Below the pieces are notes generated by a model, which worked only from the letters and a program-made list of their open reading frames with translations, ran no database searches and had not been told where the DNA came from. Positions 1 through 7,690 of a DNA stretch of 64,000 nt are shown here, one piece after another (the first letter of the stretch is position 1; each line of letters opens with the position of its first letter). The position numbers and the translations under genes are program-made. This DNA comes from Arthrobacter sp. ZGTC412. GTDB lineage: Bacteria > Actinomycetota > Actinomycetes > Actinomycetales > Micrococcaceae. The stretch spans positions 41,882 to 105,881 of the forward strand of contig NZ_PJII01000016.1 of NCBI RefSeq assembly GCF_002929215.1. The letters run 5' to 3'.

Positions 1-424
1 GTGCCGCTTCCGCGGACTCCTGCAGGAGCCGGTCACCGCTGGTGGCAACCATCACCGGGTCCAGGACCACGACGGCGGGTCGCACCTTCCGGAGCCACGT
101 CCCCACCGCCTCGATCACCTCGGCGCTGCCCAGCATTCCGATCTTCACTGCATCTATGCCAATATCGTCACTGATGGCATCCAGCTGTTCGGCCAGGAAC
201 GCTGCGGGGGGCACATGAACGGACCGGACGCCGTGTGTGTTCTGGGCGGTGAGGGCAGTGATGGCAGCCATCCCGTAGCCTCCGAGCGCTGCGATGCTCT
301 TCAGGTCGGCTTGGATGCCGGCGCCGCCGGAAGGGTCGGAGCCGGCGATGGAAAGGACCCGGGGTACCGCCCGGCCCGGCGTTGTTGGTGCCGCTGTGAA
401 GGTTGCCGAGGGGGCAGGAGGCAT
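1..424 (-). CDS. thiD: Hydroxymethylpyrimidine/phosphomethylpyrimidine kinase ThiD (3' end cut by window)
   Basis: ThiD phosphorylates hydroxymethylpyrimidine and its monophosphate to the pyrophosphate, in thiamine biosynthesis in the cytoplasm. The minus-strand reading frame from ATG 424 gives a short Ala/Pro/Thr-rich lead, then the family's N-terminal signature VLSIAGSDPSGGAGIQADLK, followed by GGYGMAAITALTAQNT and a KIGMLG segment, all typical of ThiD. About 141 residues are present; the C-terminal part, including the catalytic anion-hole region, lies beyond the window start. No good Shine-Dalgarno is visible before ATG 424. The gene sits about 20 nt downstream of a TPP riboswitch, which fits feedback control by thiamine pyrophosphate. 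Confidence 0.93.
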   Translation of the reverse strand, partial: MPPAPSATFTAAPTTPGRAVPRVLSIAGSDPSGGAGIQADLKSIAALGGYGMAAITALTAQNTHGVRSVHVPPAAFLAEQLDAISDDIGIDAVKIGMLGSAEVIEAVGTWLRKVRPAVVVLDPVMVATSGDRLLQESAEAA

Positions 425-444
425 TACAAGAGTCACAGACAAGA

Positions 445-523
445 GACATCCCTTCGTCGGTGCTAACCGGACAGGTTCAACGGGTGTGAATCTCAGCCGG
501 CTCTCTGCGCGGCACCCCGTGTC
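445..523 (-). promoter_or_regulatory. TPP (THI-box) riboswitch upstream of thiD
   Basis: On the minus strand the conserved THI elements occur in order: GGGGTGCC, the CTGAGA core (at about 492-497), CACCCGTTGAACCTGTCCGG, and GCACCGACGAAGGGA. GACA at 520-523 can pair with TGTC at 445-448 to close P1. It lies immediately 5' of thiD, so thiamine pyrophosphate binding is expected to repress thiD expression. The riboswitch class is secure; whether it acts on translation or termination is not visible. Confidence 0.95.
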
Positions 524-656
524 GGTTCCCCAGCCTAGCTTTTTTGCCGGGCGCAGGCCGAAGGTGACGCATTGCGACCGGGCGCCCTGCCGTTGGTTTT
601 CCTCTCATATAAGTTCCAGGTCGCGTTGCCCTTGCGTCCCCTGGCTTTAACGCGGA

Positions 657-692
657 ATGCCCGGCCTGCCACTCCTGTGGCTGGCCGGGCAT
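657..692 (-). terminator. Terminator of rne
   Basis: A perfect 10-bp inverted repeat (657-666 with 683-692) is extended by an inner 5-bp stem (668-672 with 677-681) and a 4-nt loop. It starts 17 nt downstream of the rne stop codon. The trailing sequence has only a weak T-run, as is usual in high-GC actinobacteria. Confidence 0.75.
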
Positions 693-708
693 CCTGTACT
701 GGTGGTTC

Positions 709-3700
709 TTAGAGTTCCGAGGCCGGAACCCCGACGCCCAGGATGATGGGCGCCTCGGCCGGCTTTGTTGCCGCTTTCTCGATGCCGGCGTCTCCACCGG
801 TACCGGCCGGTGCCGGGGCCTTTGCCTCGTGGGTATGCCCTGTGCTGGCTGCCCCCACGCTTTCGTGGTGCTGCACCGTGGTTTCGTTGGCAGCTCCCTG
901 GGCACGGCTGGCACTGCGGTTGCGCCGCGGCCGGCGCTGCCGGGACTGCTCCAGCGTGTGGTCGGTGTAGTCCGTCGCGGGTGCCGCAGGTGCGGCTGCA
1001 GGAGCGGACACCTGTGCGGGCTGTACCGCTTCCACGGGCTCCGCCGGCTTCTGCTCCGGTTCCGCCTGCTCGGGCTGGTCTTCAGCGGGCGCCGGCTGGC
1101 CGAGCTGGGCGAATGCTTCAGCCAGCCGGTCCAGGGTCAGGGCCGGCTTCTGCTGCTGGTCTTCAGCGTGCTCAACGAACGGCAACACCACCTTCTCACC
1201 GCCGAAGGTGAGCACGGCTGCCGGACGCGCTTCGTCGTCGCGCGTTGCAGCCTCCACTGCAGAGGCGGGCGCCGGCTGGTCCGCGGCCGCCTGCCTGGCC
1301 GCCGCCACTTCGTCGTCGTGCAGGTGCGCTGCATGCGCGGCGGCGGCGATGTTAGCGAGGGCCAGCCGGGTGGCCTCCGCCTTGGCGTGCCGTTCGGCGT
1401 CCGAGGGGTCGGGCTGGACTGTGTGGACGTGCACGGCAGCTGCCGGGGCAATTTCAGGCTGCTGGCCGCCGCGGCCCCGCCGGCGCTTCCGGTCCGGACG
1501 TGCGCCGGGCTGGTTGGCGTCGATGCGCTGGGCGTCGGCGCGGTGGCTTTCGCTGCGGGCTTCGGGCCGGTTGTCCGACCGCTGGACGTGGTGCTCGGCG
1601 GCCACGATGTTGGCCCGCCGGTGCTCCACGGGGTCGTCGTGGGTGACGATGCCGCGGCCGGCGCACGTTTCGCACTGCTCGCCGAACACTTCCAGGAGCC
1701 CGGTGCCCATCCGCTTACGCGTCATCTGCACCAGGCCGAGGGACGTCACTTCGGCAACCTGGTGCTTGGTGCGGTCGCGTCCCAGGCATTCCACCATGCG
1801 GCGGAGAACGAGGTCGCGGTTGGATTCGAGGACCATGTCGATGAAGTCGATGACGATGATGCCGCCGATATCGCGGAGGCGGAGCTGGCGGACCACTTCT
1901 TCCGCAGCCTCAAGGTTGTTTTTGGTTACCGTCTCTTCGAGGTTGCCGCCGCTGCCGGTGAACTTGCCGGTGTTGACGTCCACCACGGTCATGGCTTCGG
2001 TGCGGTCGATCACCAATGAACCGCCGGATGGCAGGAAGACCTTCCGCTCCAGTGCCTTATGGATCTGCTCGTCGATGCGCCAGGCAGCAAAGATGTCCTG
2101 GTCCTTGGTCCACTTTTCCAGGCGGCCCACCAGGTCCGGCGCCACGTAGGTAACGTACGCCTCGATGGTGTCCCAGGCTTCCTCGCCGGAGACGATCAGC
2201 TTGGAGAAGTCCTCGTTGAAGACGTCGCGGACAACCTTGATGGTGAGGTCCGGTTCGCCGTAGAGCAGTTCCGGGGCAAGGATCTTGGTGGACTTCGACT
2301 GGCTCTCGATGCCCTCCCACTGGGCGCGCAGCCGGTTGATATCGTGCGTCAACTCTTCCTCGGAAGCGCCCTCGGCGGCGGTGCGGACAATGACACCGGC
2401 CTGCTCCGGGAGGCGGTCCTTGAGGATGCGCTTGAGGCGGTTGCGTTCGACGTCGGGCAGCTTGCGGGAAATGCCGGTCATCGAGCCGCCGGGCACGAAC
2501 ACAAGGTAGCGGCCGGGCAGCGAGATCTGGCTGGTCAGGCGGGCGCCCTTGTGCCCTACGGGGTCCTTGGTCACCTGGACAAGGACGGTGTCGCCGGACT
2601 TGAGGGCGTTTTCAATACGGCGCTGTTTGCCCTCGACGTTCACGGCATCCCAGTTCACCTCGCCGGCGTACAGGACGGCGTTGCGGCCGCGTCCGATGTC
2701 CACGAAGGCAGCTTCCATGGACGGCAGCACGTTCTGGACCTTGCCCAGGTAGACGTTGCCAATCAGGGAGTCCTGCTGGGTCTTTGACACAAAGTGCTCG
2801 GCCAGGACACCGTCTTCGAGGACGGCGATCTGAATTCTGTCGTCGCGCTGGCGCACAATCATCTGCCGGTCGACAGACTCGCGGCGGGCGAGGAACTCCG
2901 CCTCGGTGATGACGGTGCGGCGGCGGCCGGTGTCACGGGACTCGCGCCGGCGCTGCTTCTTCGCCTCCAGGCGGGTGGATCCCTTGACGCTGGTGACGCG
3001 GTTGCTGACGGCCGGTTCGCTCGCGGCGCGCGGCGCGCGGACGCGGGTGACCGTGTTGGGCGGATCGTCGTCTCCCCCGCCCGTCAGTTCGAGATCCTGG
3101 TCGCCACGGCGGCGGCGGCGACGACGGCGGGACGTAACGCCTTCCTCGACCTGCCCGGCTGACTCTTCGTCGGCGTCGTCGGAAGCATCTGCGTCAGCAT
3201 CTTCGCTGCCCTCGACGTCGGCGCCGACCTCACGCTCACCGACACGGCTGCGTCCGCGACGGCCGCGGCCCCGGCGCCTGCGGCGGCCGTTGGCATCCTC
3301 TGAATCGTCCTCATCGGCGTCGTCCTCCGGCGCCTCTTCCACAACGGCGGGAACCGGACGCACCACGGTGCTCAGGTCCGGCGCCTGAAACAGCACGGAG
3401 GTGGGCGAAGCGGGTTCCATAAACAGCGAGCCGAAGGGGCTGGAAGGAGCCGCCGGTGCCAGCTCCCCGGAAGCTGCCCCCTGCGGGGCCTCCGCCTTGG
3501 GAGCCGCCTGAGCAGCCGGTGCTGAAGGGGCTTCTTCTGTGGGCGCTTCTGCAACAGCCTCTGCTGATGCCGCCTGGGTGGCTGCTGCGGGCACGTCAGC
3601 TGCCTCAACGGCTTCGACTGCAACAGGAGCTGCCTGGACATCTGTCGGTTCCGCTGCCGGCTCTGCCGCGGCGGCCGGTGCCGAGGTCTTCCGGGTGGCA

Positions 3701-4167
3701 ACCCGACGGCGGCGGACCGGCTTCGTCTCAGCTGCCTCGAGTGCGGGTTCTGCGGCCGGGAGATCGGGAGCGTCGGCACCTGCACTGACATCAGCGTCAG
3801 CGCCGGCAGCGGCATCCAGAGCGGACACCGCTTCCGGCTCTGCATCTTCCGCGAAAGCCGGGAGGGGCACAGCGGTTTCCGCCTTCTTCCGGGCACGGGT
3901 CCGCCGGACGGGAGCCTTGGCCTCCGGGGCACTGGGTTCCACTGCACCCGTTTCAGCAACACCGGTTTCGGCAGCTTTGGCTGCGGAAGCATCGACGTCG
4001 GCGGGGGCGCCTTCTGCAGTGCCGGCTCCGGTGCGGTCGGCTTCCGGGATCATGGCATCTGCCTTGGGAGCGGCCTTCCGGCGGGTCCTCGTGGCCTTCT
4101 TGGGGGCAGCCTCGGCCTCCGCGGCCGCTGCTTCGTCGTTAACGGCAAAAACTTGTTCATTATCCAT
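709..4167 (-). CDS. rne: Ribonuclease E/G
   Basis: Endoribonuclease that cleaves single-stranded RNA for mRNA decay and rRNA/tRNA processing. ATG 4167 (MDNEQVFAV) was chosen because CAGGAG lies about 11 nt upstream; this gives 1152 residues. Residues 1-430 are a low-complexity arm: Ala/Pro/Glu-rich stretches broken by basic patches and two Arg blocks (about 295-307 and 346-354) alternating with Asp/Glu runs. The catalytic core follows at about 433-850: an S1-like RNA-binding fold from DRQMIVRQRDD, then the DNase I-like subdomain with VVDVNTG and IVIDFIDM supplying the catalytic aspartates (about D730 and D775), then the Zn-link CETC at about 832-835. Residues 850-1152 are another disordered, His/Gln/Arg-rich tail. 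Extensions on both sides of the core are characteristic of actinobacterial RNase E. Confidence 0.95.
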   Translation of the reverse strand: MDNEQVFAVNDEAAAAEAEAAPKKATRTRRKAAPKADAMIPEADRTGAGTAEGAPADVDASAAKAAETGVAETGAVEPSAPEAKAPVRRTRARKKAETAVPLPAFAEDAEPEAVSALDAAAGADADVSAGADAPDLPAAEPALEAAETKPVRRRRVATRKTSAPAAAAEPAAEPTDVQAAPVAVEAVEAADVPAAATQAASAEAVAEAPTEEAPSAPAAQAAPKAEAPQGAASGELAPAAPSSPFGSLFMEPASPTSVLFQAPDLSTVVRPVPAVVEEAPEDDADEDDSEDANGRRRRRGRGRRGRSRVGEREVGADVEGSEDADADASDDADEESAGQVEEGVTSRRRRRRRRGDQDLELTGGGDDDPPNTVTRVRAPRAASEPAVSNRVTSVKGSTRLEAKKQRRRESRDTGRRRTVITEAEFLARRESVDRQMIVRQRDDRIQIAVLEDGVLAEHFVSKTQQDSLIGNVYLGKVQNVLPSMEAAFVDIGRGRNAVLYAGEVNWDAVNVEGKQRRIENALKSGDTVLVQVTKDPVGHKGARLTSQISLPGRYLVFVPGGSMTGISRKLPDVERNRLKRILKDRLPEQAGVIVRTAAEGASEEELTHDINRLRAQWEGIESQSKSTKILAPELLYGEPDLTIKVVRDVFNEDFSKLIVSGEEAWDTIEAYVTYVAPDLVGRLEKWTKDQDIFAAWRIDEQIHKALERKVFLPSGGSLVIDRTEAMTVVDVNTGKFTGSGGNLEETVTKNNLEAAEEVVRQLRLRDIGGIIVIDFIDMVLESNRDLVLRRMVECLGRDRTKHQVAEVTSLGLVQMTRKRMGTGLLEVFGEQCETCAGRGIVTHDDPVEHRRANIVAAEHHVQRSDNRPEARSESHRADAQRIDANQPGARPDRKRRRGRGGQQPEIAPAAAVHVHTVQPDPSDAERHAKAEATRLALANIAAAAHAAHLHDDEVAAARQAAADQPAPASAVEAATRDDEARPAAVLTFGGEKVVLPFVEHAEDQQQKPALTLDRLAEAFAQLGQPAPAEDQPEQAEPEQKPAEPVEAVQPAQVSAPAAAPAAPATDYTDHTLEQSRQRRPRRNRSASRAQGAANETTVQHHESVGAASTGHTHEAKAPAPAGTGGDAGIEKAATKPAEAPIILGVGVPASEL

Positions 4168-4618
4168 ATGTGGCAACACTCCTGCCCCTGACGTACCGCC
4201 ACATCCGGCACCCATTGGGGCACATATTGTCAAAACCCGCAGGCGCTGACAGAAGTCAAGTGGATACCCCCAGGTTCGCACCGGCAGTGGGGTGCGGCAG
4301 CCCGTGGGGGCCGGCGGGATGTTCTGAAACCCGTTGTTCTACGTGCCACAACCAGGTGCCGCTCAATGGAGTCGCGGGAGACTGCGTCGGTGAGACCGAT
4401 GCCTGCCCTGCTCGTCATTGGCGGTCTTGGGAACAAGCCACCGGACCGGAGTCCGAATGTGGATCGGCTTCCAGCCATGTTTATTCTCTCATACCCGGAC
4501 TAAATCACGTGGGAGGCAGCACCAAATCCAAAGGCTCTTCCCACTCATCTGGACGGTCCTTCCAGCCTCCGGCGTTACAATCAGGCAAGGAGCACCGGAT
4601 GAAAAGGACGCCACACCA
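4168..4618. other. Divergent intergenic region between rne and the VKOR gene
   Basis: This 451-bp gap must hold the promoters of rne (minus) and the VKOR gene (plus). The open frames inside it have compositions and sequences that resemble no family I know. I see no convincing RNA gene, repeat or long hairpin. Confidence 0.5.
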
Positions 4619-5302
4619 ATGCCCAGCATCTCCCCCCTCAGCGGCACCCCGGCCCAGGAACGGAGCCTGAACCAGGGCAGCGACCCGGCCGGCAGGACAG
4701 CAGGAGCTGTCCCTGCGATGACCCGGAACCGGCCCTTCGGCTGGCTGCTGGTGATCACGGGGGCCATCGGCTGGATCGCCTCGGGAACCCTGGTCCTGGA
4801 AAAGCTCGCGGTGCTCCAGGACCCCAACCACACCACGGTGTGCGATGTGAACCCCTGGATCTCCTGTGGCCAGGTGATGCAGACGTGGCAGAGCTCCCTG
4901 TTTGGCTTCCCCAATATGTTTATCGGCATCGTGGCGTTCGGCGTCATCATCACGGTGGGCATGGCCCTACTGGCAGGGGCAACCTTTGCCCGCTGGTTCT
5001 GGGCAGGGCTGCAGGCAGGCGTCACGCTCGGTTTCATCTTTGTGGTGTGGCTGTGGTCGCAGGCGCTCTACGACATTCACGTCCTCTGCCCGTTCTGCAT
5101 GATCGTCTGGGCGGCCATGATTCCCCTCTTCGTCTGGGTGACCATCAGGAATATTACGGCCCGGGTGATTCCGGTGCCGGAAAACGCGGCCCGCATCGTG
5201 GGCGACTCCGGCTGGATCATCACAGCACTGCTCTACGTGGCCGTCATAGCCACCATCTTCTTTGCCTTCATTCAGGTCTTCGCCGGAACCTCGGGCTTCT
5301 AA
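4619..5302 (+). CDS. VKOR-family (vitamin K epoxide reductase-like) membrane protein
   Basis: Integral membrane thiol oxidoreductase; bacterial VKORs reoxidise DsbA-like thioredoxins in the cell envelope and pass electrons to quinone, so they support disulfide bond formation. ATG 4619 was chosen because AAAGGA lies about 10 nt upstream; the product has 227 residues. After a polar N-terminal segment of about 38 residues there are hydrophobic helices at about 40-58, 98-120, 127-150, 158-176 and 199-221. The two VKOR cysteine pairs are visible: C75/C83 in the loop CDVNPWISC and the redox CxxC at C157/C160 (CPFC). No DsbA-type partner gene is adjacent. The gene stands alone and ends at a strong bidirectional terminator shared with ndk. 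Confidence 0.9.
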   Translation: MPSISPLSGTPAQERSLNQGSDPAGRTAGAVPAMTRNRPFGWLLVITGAIGWIASGTLVLEKLAVLQDPNHTTVCDVNPWISCGQVMQTWQSSLFGFPNMFIGIVAFGVIITVGMALLAGATFARWFWAGLQAGVTLGFIFVVWLWSQALYDIHVLCPFCMIVWAAMIPLFVWVTIRNITARVIPVPENAARIVGDSGWIITALLYVAVIATIFFAFIQVFAGTSGF

Positions 5303-5330
5303 CCGCCCACACAAACCCCGCAGGGTAATA

Positions 5331-5367
5331 GATAAGGCCGATGTTCTCGACGAACATCGGCCTTATC
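5331..5367. terminator. Bidirectional terminator between the VKOR gene and ndk
   Basis: A perfect 16-bp inverted repeat (5331-5346 with 5352-5367) has a 5-nt loop. It lies between convergent genes, 29 nt after the VKOR stop and 17 nt after the ndk stop on the other strand. Confidence 0.9.
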
Positions 5368-5383
5368 TGTAATCTCGTGCTGT

Positions 5384-5803
5384 CTAGTCTTGGAACCAGA
5401 TCTTGATCTCGCGCTCGGCGGAGTCCGTGGAGTCGGAGCCGTGCACCAGGTTCTGCTGGACCTTCAGGCCCCAGTCGCGGCCGAAGTCGCCGCGGATGGT
5501 GCCCGGCGCTGCCGTGGTGGGGTCGGTGGTGCCGGCCAGGGAGCGGAAGCCTTCGATGACGCGGTGGCCTTCGAAGATGGCTGCCACCACGGGACCGGAG
5601 AGCATGAACTCGACCAGCGGCTCGTAGAAGGGCTTGCCCACGTGCTCCTCGTAATGCTGCTCGAGCAGCTCACGGGACGCGTCCACCTTCTTCAGCTCGG
5701 CCAGGGTGTAGCCCTTGGCTTCGATCCGGGCCAGGATGGCGCCGGTGAGGTTGCGGGCGACGCCGTCGGGCTTGATCAGGACGAGGGTGCGCTCAGTAGT
5801 CAC
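5384..5803 (-). CDS. ndk: Nucleoside diphosphate kinase
   Basis: Transfers the gamma phosphate from ATP to nucleoside diphosphates through a phosphohistidine, balancing NTP pools. The 139 residues show the family start ([13 protein letters not shown]), the substrate-binding segment GTIRGDF, and the active-site NLVHGSDS with the catalytic histidine at H121. Compared with textbook NDKs, the stretch between IRGDF and the active site ([10 protein letters not shown]) looks 3-4 residues longer. It is a single gene that ends at the strong hairpin shared with the VKOR gene. Confidence 0.97.
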   Translation of the reverse strand: MTTERTLVLIKPDGVARNLTGAILARIEAKGYTLAELKKVDASRELLEQHYEEHVGKPFYEPLVEFMLSGPVVAAIFEGHRVIEGFRSLAGTTDPTTAAPGTIRGDFGRDWGLKVQQNLVHGSDSTDSAEREIKIWFQD

Positions 5804-5857
5804 AACTGCTCCAATGCGTTGGTATGGGGTTTCGGGTCAAGTCTACGGGGACTTTGT

Positions 5858-6325
5858 TTACAGGGATGGGGGCTGCTGGCCGGGGCCGGCGGCCTGGTCC
5901 GGATGGGCCGCTTCCCATGCGGCCTGTTCGCGTGCCCGCTCGCCGGCTTCCCGGTCCAGGCGGATTCCGGTGCGGATCCCGTACCACCAGGCCAGTGCAA
6001 ACAGGGCGCCGACCAGGAACATGGCGGGCTCGAAGATCCCGGTGAAGATCAGGACCAGCTGCAGGATCCACCCGAGCCCGATTCCCCAGGGTTTGGTGAG
6101 GAAGGCGCAGGCAACAATCATCACCACGCTCAGGCCGATGCCGACGCCGAGGATCAGTGCCGGCGGGAACTCACCGCGGCGCAACCCGAACACCGCCAGG
6201 GTGGCGAAGAACATCACGAAGGCTTCCAGGAGCAACACGGTGGAAGCGAACATCACCTTGGTGGAGCGACGCTTCTTGGGCATGCCCGGCCGCCACTCGC
6301 GCTGTGCTTTGGTCAGCTTCGCCAC
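5858..6325 (-). CDS. DUF4233 small membrane protein
   Basis: This 155-residue protein has a basic N terminus (AKLTKAQREWRPGMPKKRR), then four hydrophobic segments (about 25-45, 55-75, 82-98 and 100-118), then an acidic/Ala-rich cytoplasmic tail. DUF4233 proteins are found directly after folC in actinobacteria; their function is unknown. The GTG start at 6325 lies 3 nt after the folC stop, with GGAGG 8 nt upstream inside folC, so translation is probably coupled. It is the last gene of the ileS-folC operon. The family call rests on position and membrane topology; no catalytic motif is visible. Confidence 0.85.
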   Translation of the reverse strand: MAKLTKAQREWRPGMPKKRRSTKVMFASTVLLLEAFVMFFATLAVFGLRRGEFPPALILGVGIGLSVVMIVACAFLTKPWGIGLGWILQLVLIFTGIFEPAMFLVGALFALAWWYGIRTGIRLDREAGERAREQAAWEAAHPDQAAGPGQQPPSL

Positions 6326-6328
6326 TCG

Positions 6329-7687
6329 CTACGCCTCCGTCTTCCCGAGCAGGATCCGCGCTTCGGCCACCAGCGTGATCGAGCCGGTCACCAGCACGCC
6401 GCCGGAAAGATCGTCGTTTGCTTCGGCGCGCTCCACAGCCCACTCCAGGGCGTCGTCGAGCTTCTCCGCCACGTGCACGTTGTCCTCGCCGAAGCCGAGC
6501 TCGATGGCGAGCTCGGCGAGTTCAGCTGCCGGTACGGCGCGCGGGGAGTTCGACTGGGTGAAGCAGTACTCCTCAGCCATTCCGCCCAAGGACTCCTTGA
6601 GTTGGCGGAGGATCTCCTCGGCATCCTTTTCCTTGAGGATTCCCACCACCGGGACAAGCCTGGTGAAGGTGAAGGCTTCCTGAAGGGCTGCCGCGGACAC
6701 CTTGACGCCGTCGGGGTTGTGGGCGGCGTCCACCACGATGGTGGGTGCCGTGCGCACCACTTCCAGCCGGCCCGGGGAAGTCACTTCCGCGAAGCCTTCC
6801 TGCAGGACATCGAAGCCGAGTTCCTTTTCGCCGCCGAAGAACGCTTCCAGCGCTGCCACAGCCACGGCGGCGTTCTGCGCCTGGTGGGCTCCGTGAAGCG
6901 GCACCAGCAGATCCGGGTAACGGCCCGCGATGCCCTGCATGGTGACCATCTGGCCGCCGACTGCCACGGTCCGGGCTTCGACGCCGAACTCCACGCCCTC
7001 GAACTTGAAGGGCACGCCGACGTCATTGGCCTTCTCCAGCAGGACTTGGGCTGCGTCAAGCGGCTGGGCGGCGCTGATGAGGTAGCCGCCGGGCTTGATG
7101 ATGCCGGCCTTCTCGTGTGCGATGTCCTCTGTGGTGTCACCCAGCAGGTCGGTGTGGTCCAGGGAAATGGGGGTAACCACCGAAACCTGGCCGTCCCCCA
7201 CGTTGGTGGCATCCGTGATGCCGCCCAGGCCCACTTCGATGACTGCCACGTTGACGGGCTGGTCGGCGAAGATCGCAAAGCCCAGGATGGTGAGGCATTC
7301 GAAGTACGTCAGGCGCGGCTGCCCGTCGGCTTCCAGCTCCGAGTCGACAATCTGCAGGTACGGCCGGATCTCGTCCCAGATCCGGACGAAGGTCTCGTCC
7401 GGGACTGGATGCCCGTCGATGCTGATCCGTTCGGTGACTTTCGTCAGGTGCGGGCTGGTGTACCGGCCGGTGCTGAGGCCGTGGGCCCGCAGGACCGATT
7501 CGATCATCCGGGCGGTGGAGGTCTTGCCGTTGGTACCGGTGACGTGGATGATCGGGAACGCCTTGTTCGGCTCCCCCAGCACGTCCATCGCCCGGAACAG
7601 CGGGGCAAGCCGTGGCTCCATCTTGTTTTCCGGCGCCCGGCCCAGCAGCTCGGCGTAGACGCTTTCTACGGAAAATTCGTCAGTCAT
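6329..7687 (-). CDS. folC: Bifunctional folylpolyglutamate synthase/dihydrofolate synthase
   Basis: Adds glutamate to dihydropteroate and extends the polyglutamate tail of folates, using ATP. The 452 residues are a normal length. The Mur-ligase type P-loop is HVTGTNGKTS (about 48-57), followed by the family segments TSPHL, RISIDG and YFECLT. The metal/ATP-binding SLDHTDLLGDT and KAGIIKPGG segments are present, as is the C-terminal domain motif VVDAAHNPDG. It starts 4 nt after the ileS stop, so ileS, folC and the DUF4233 gene form one operon under the ileS T-box. Confidence 0.96.
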   Translation of the reverse strand: MTDEFSVESVYAELLGRAPENKMEPRLAPLFRAMDVLGEPNKAFPIIHVTGTNGKTSTARMIESVLRAHGLSTGRYTSPHLTKVTERISIDGHPVPDETFVRIWDEIRPYLQIVDSELEADGQPRLTYFECLTILGFAIFADQPVNVAVIEVGLGGITDATNVGDGQVSVVTPISLDHTDLLGDTTEDIAHEKAGIIKPGGYLISAAQPLDAAQVLLEKANDVGVPFKFEGVEFGVEARTVAVGGQMVTMQGIAGRYPDLLVPLHGAHQAQNAAVAVAALEAFFGGEKELGFDVLQEGFAEVTSPGRLEVVRTAPTIVVDAAHNPDGVKVSAAALQEAFTFTRLVPVVGILKEKDAEEILRQLKESLGGMAEEYCFTQSNSPRAVPAAELAELAIELGFGEDNVHVAEKLDDALEWAVERAEANDDLSGGVLVTGSITLVAEARILLGKTEA

Positions 7688-7690
7688 GAA

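Noticed and set aside
829-2019. Long plus-strand open frames opposite rne (396 and 313 residues)
   Set aside because: They lie wholly inside rne on the other strand. Frames like these are expected in high-GC DNA and show no protein-family features.
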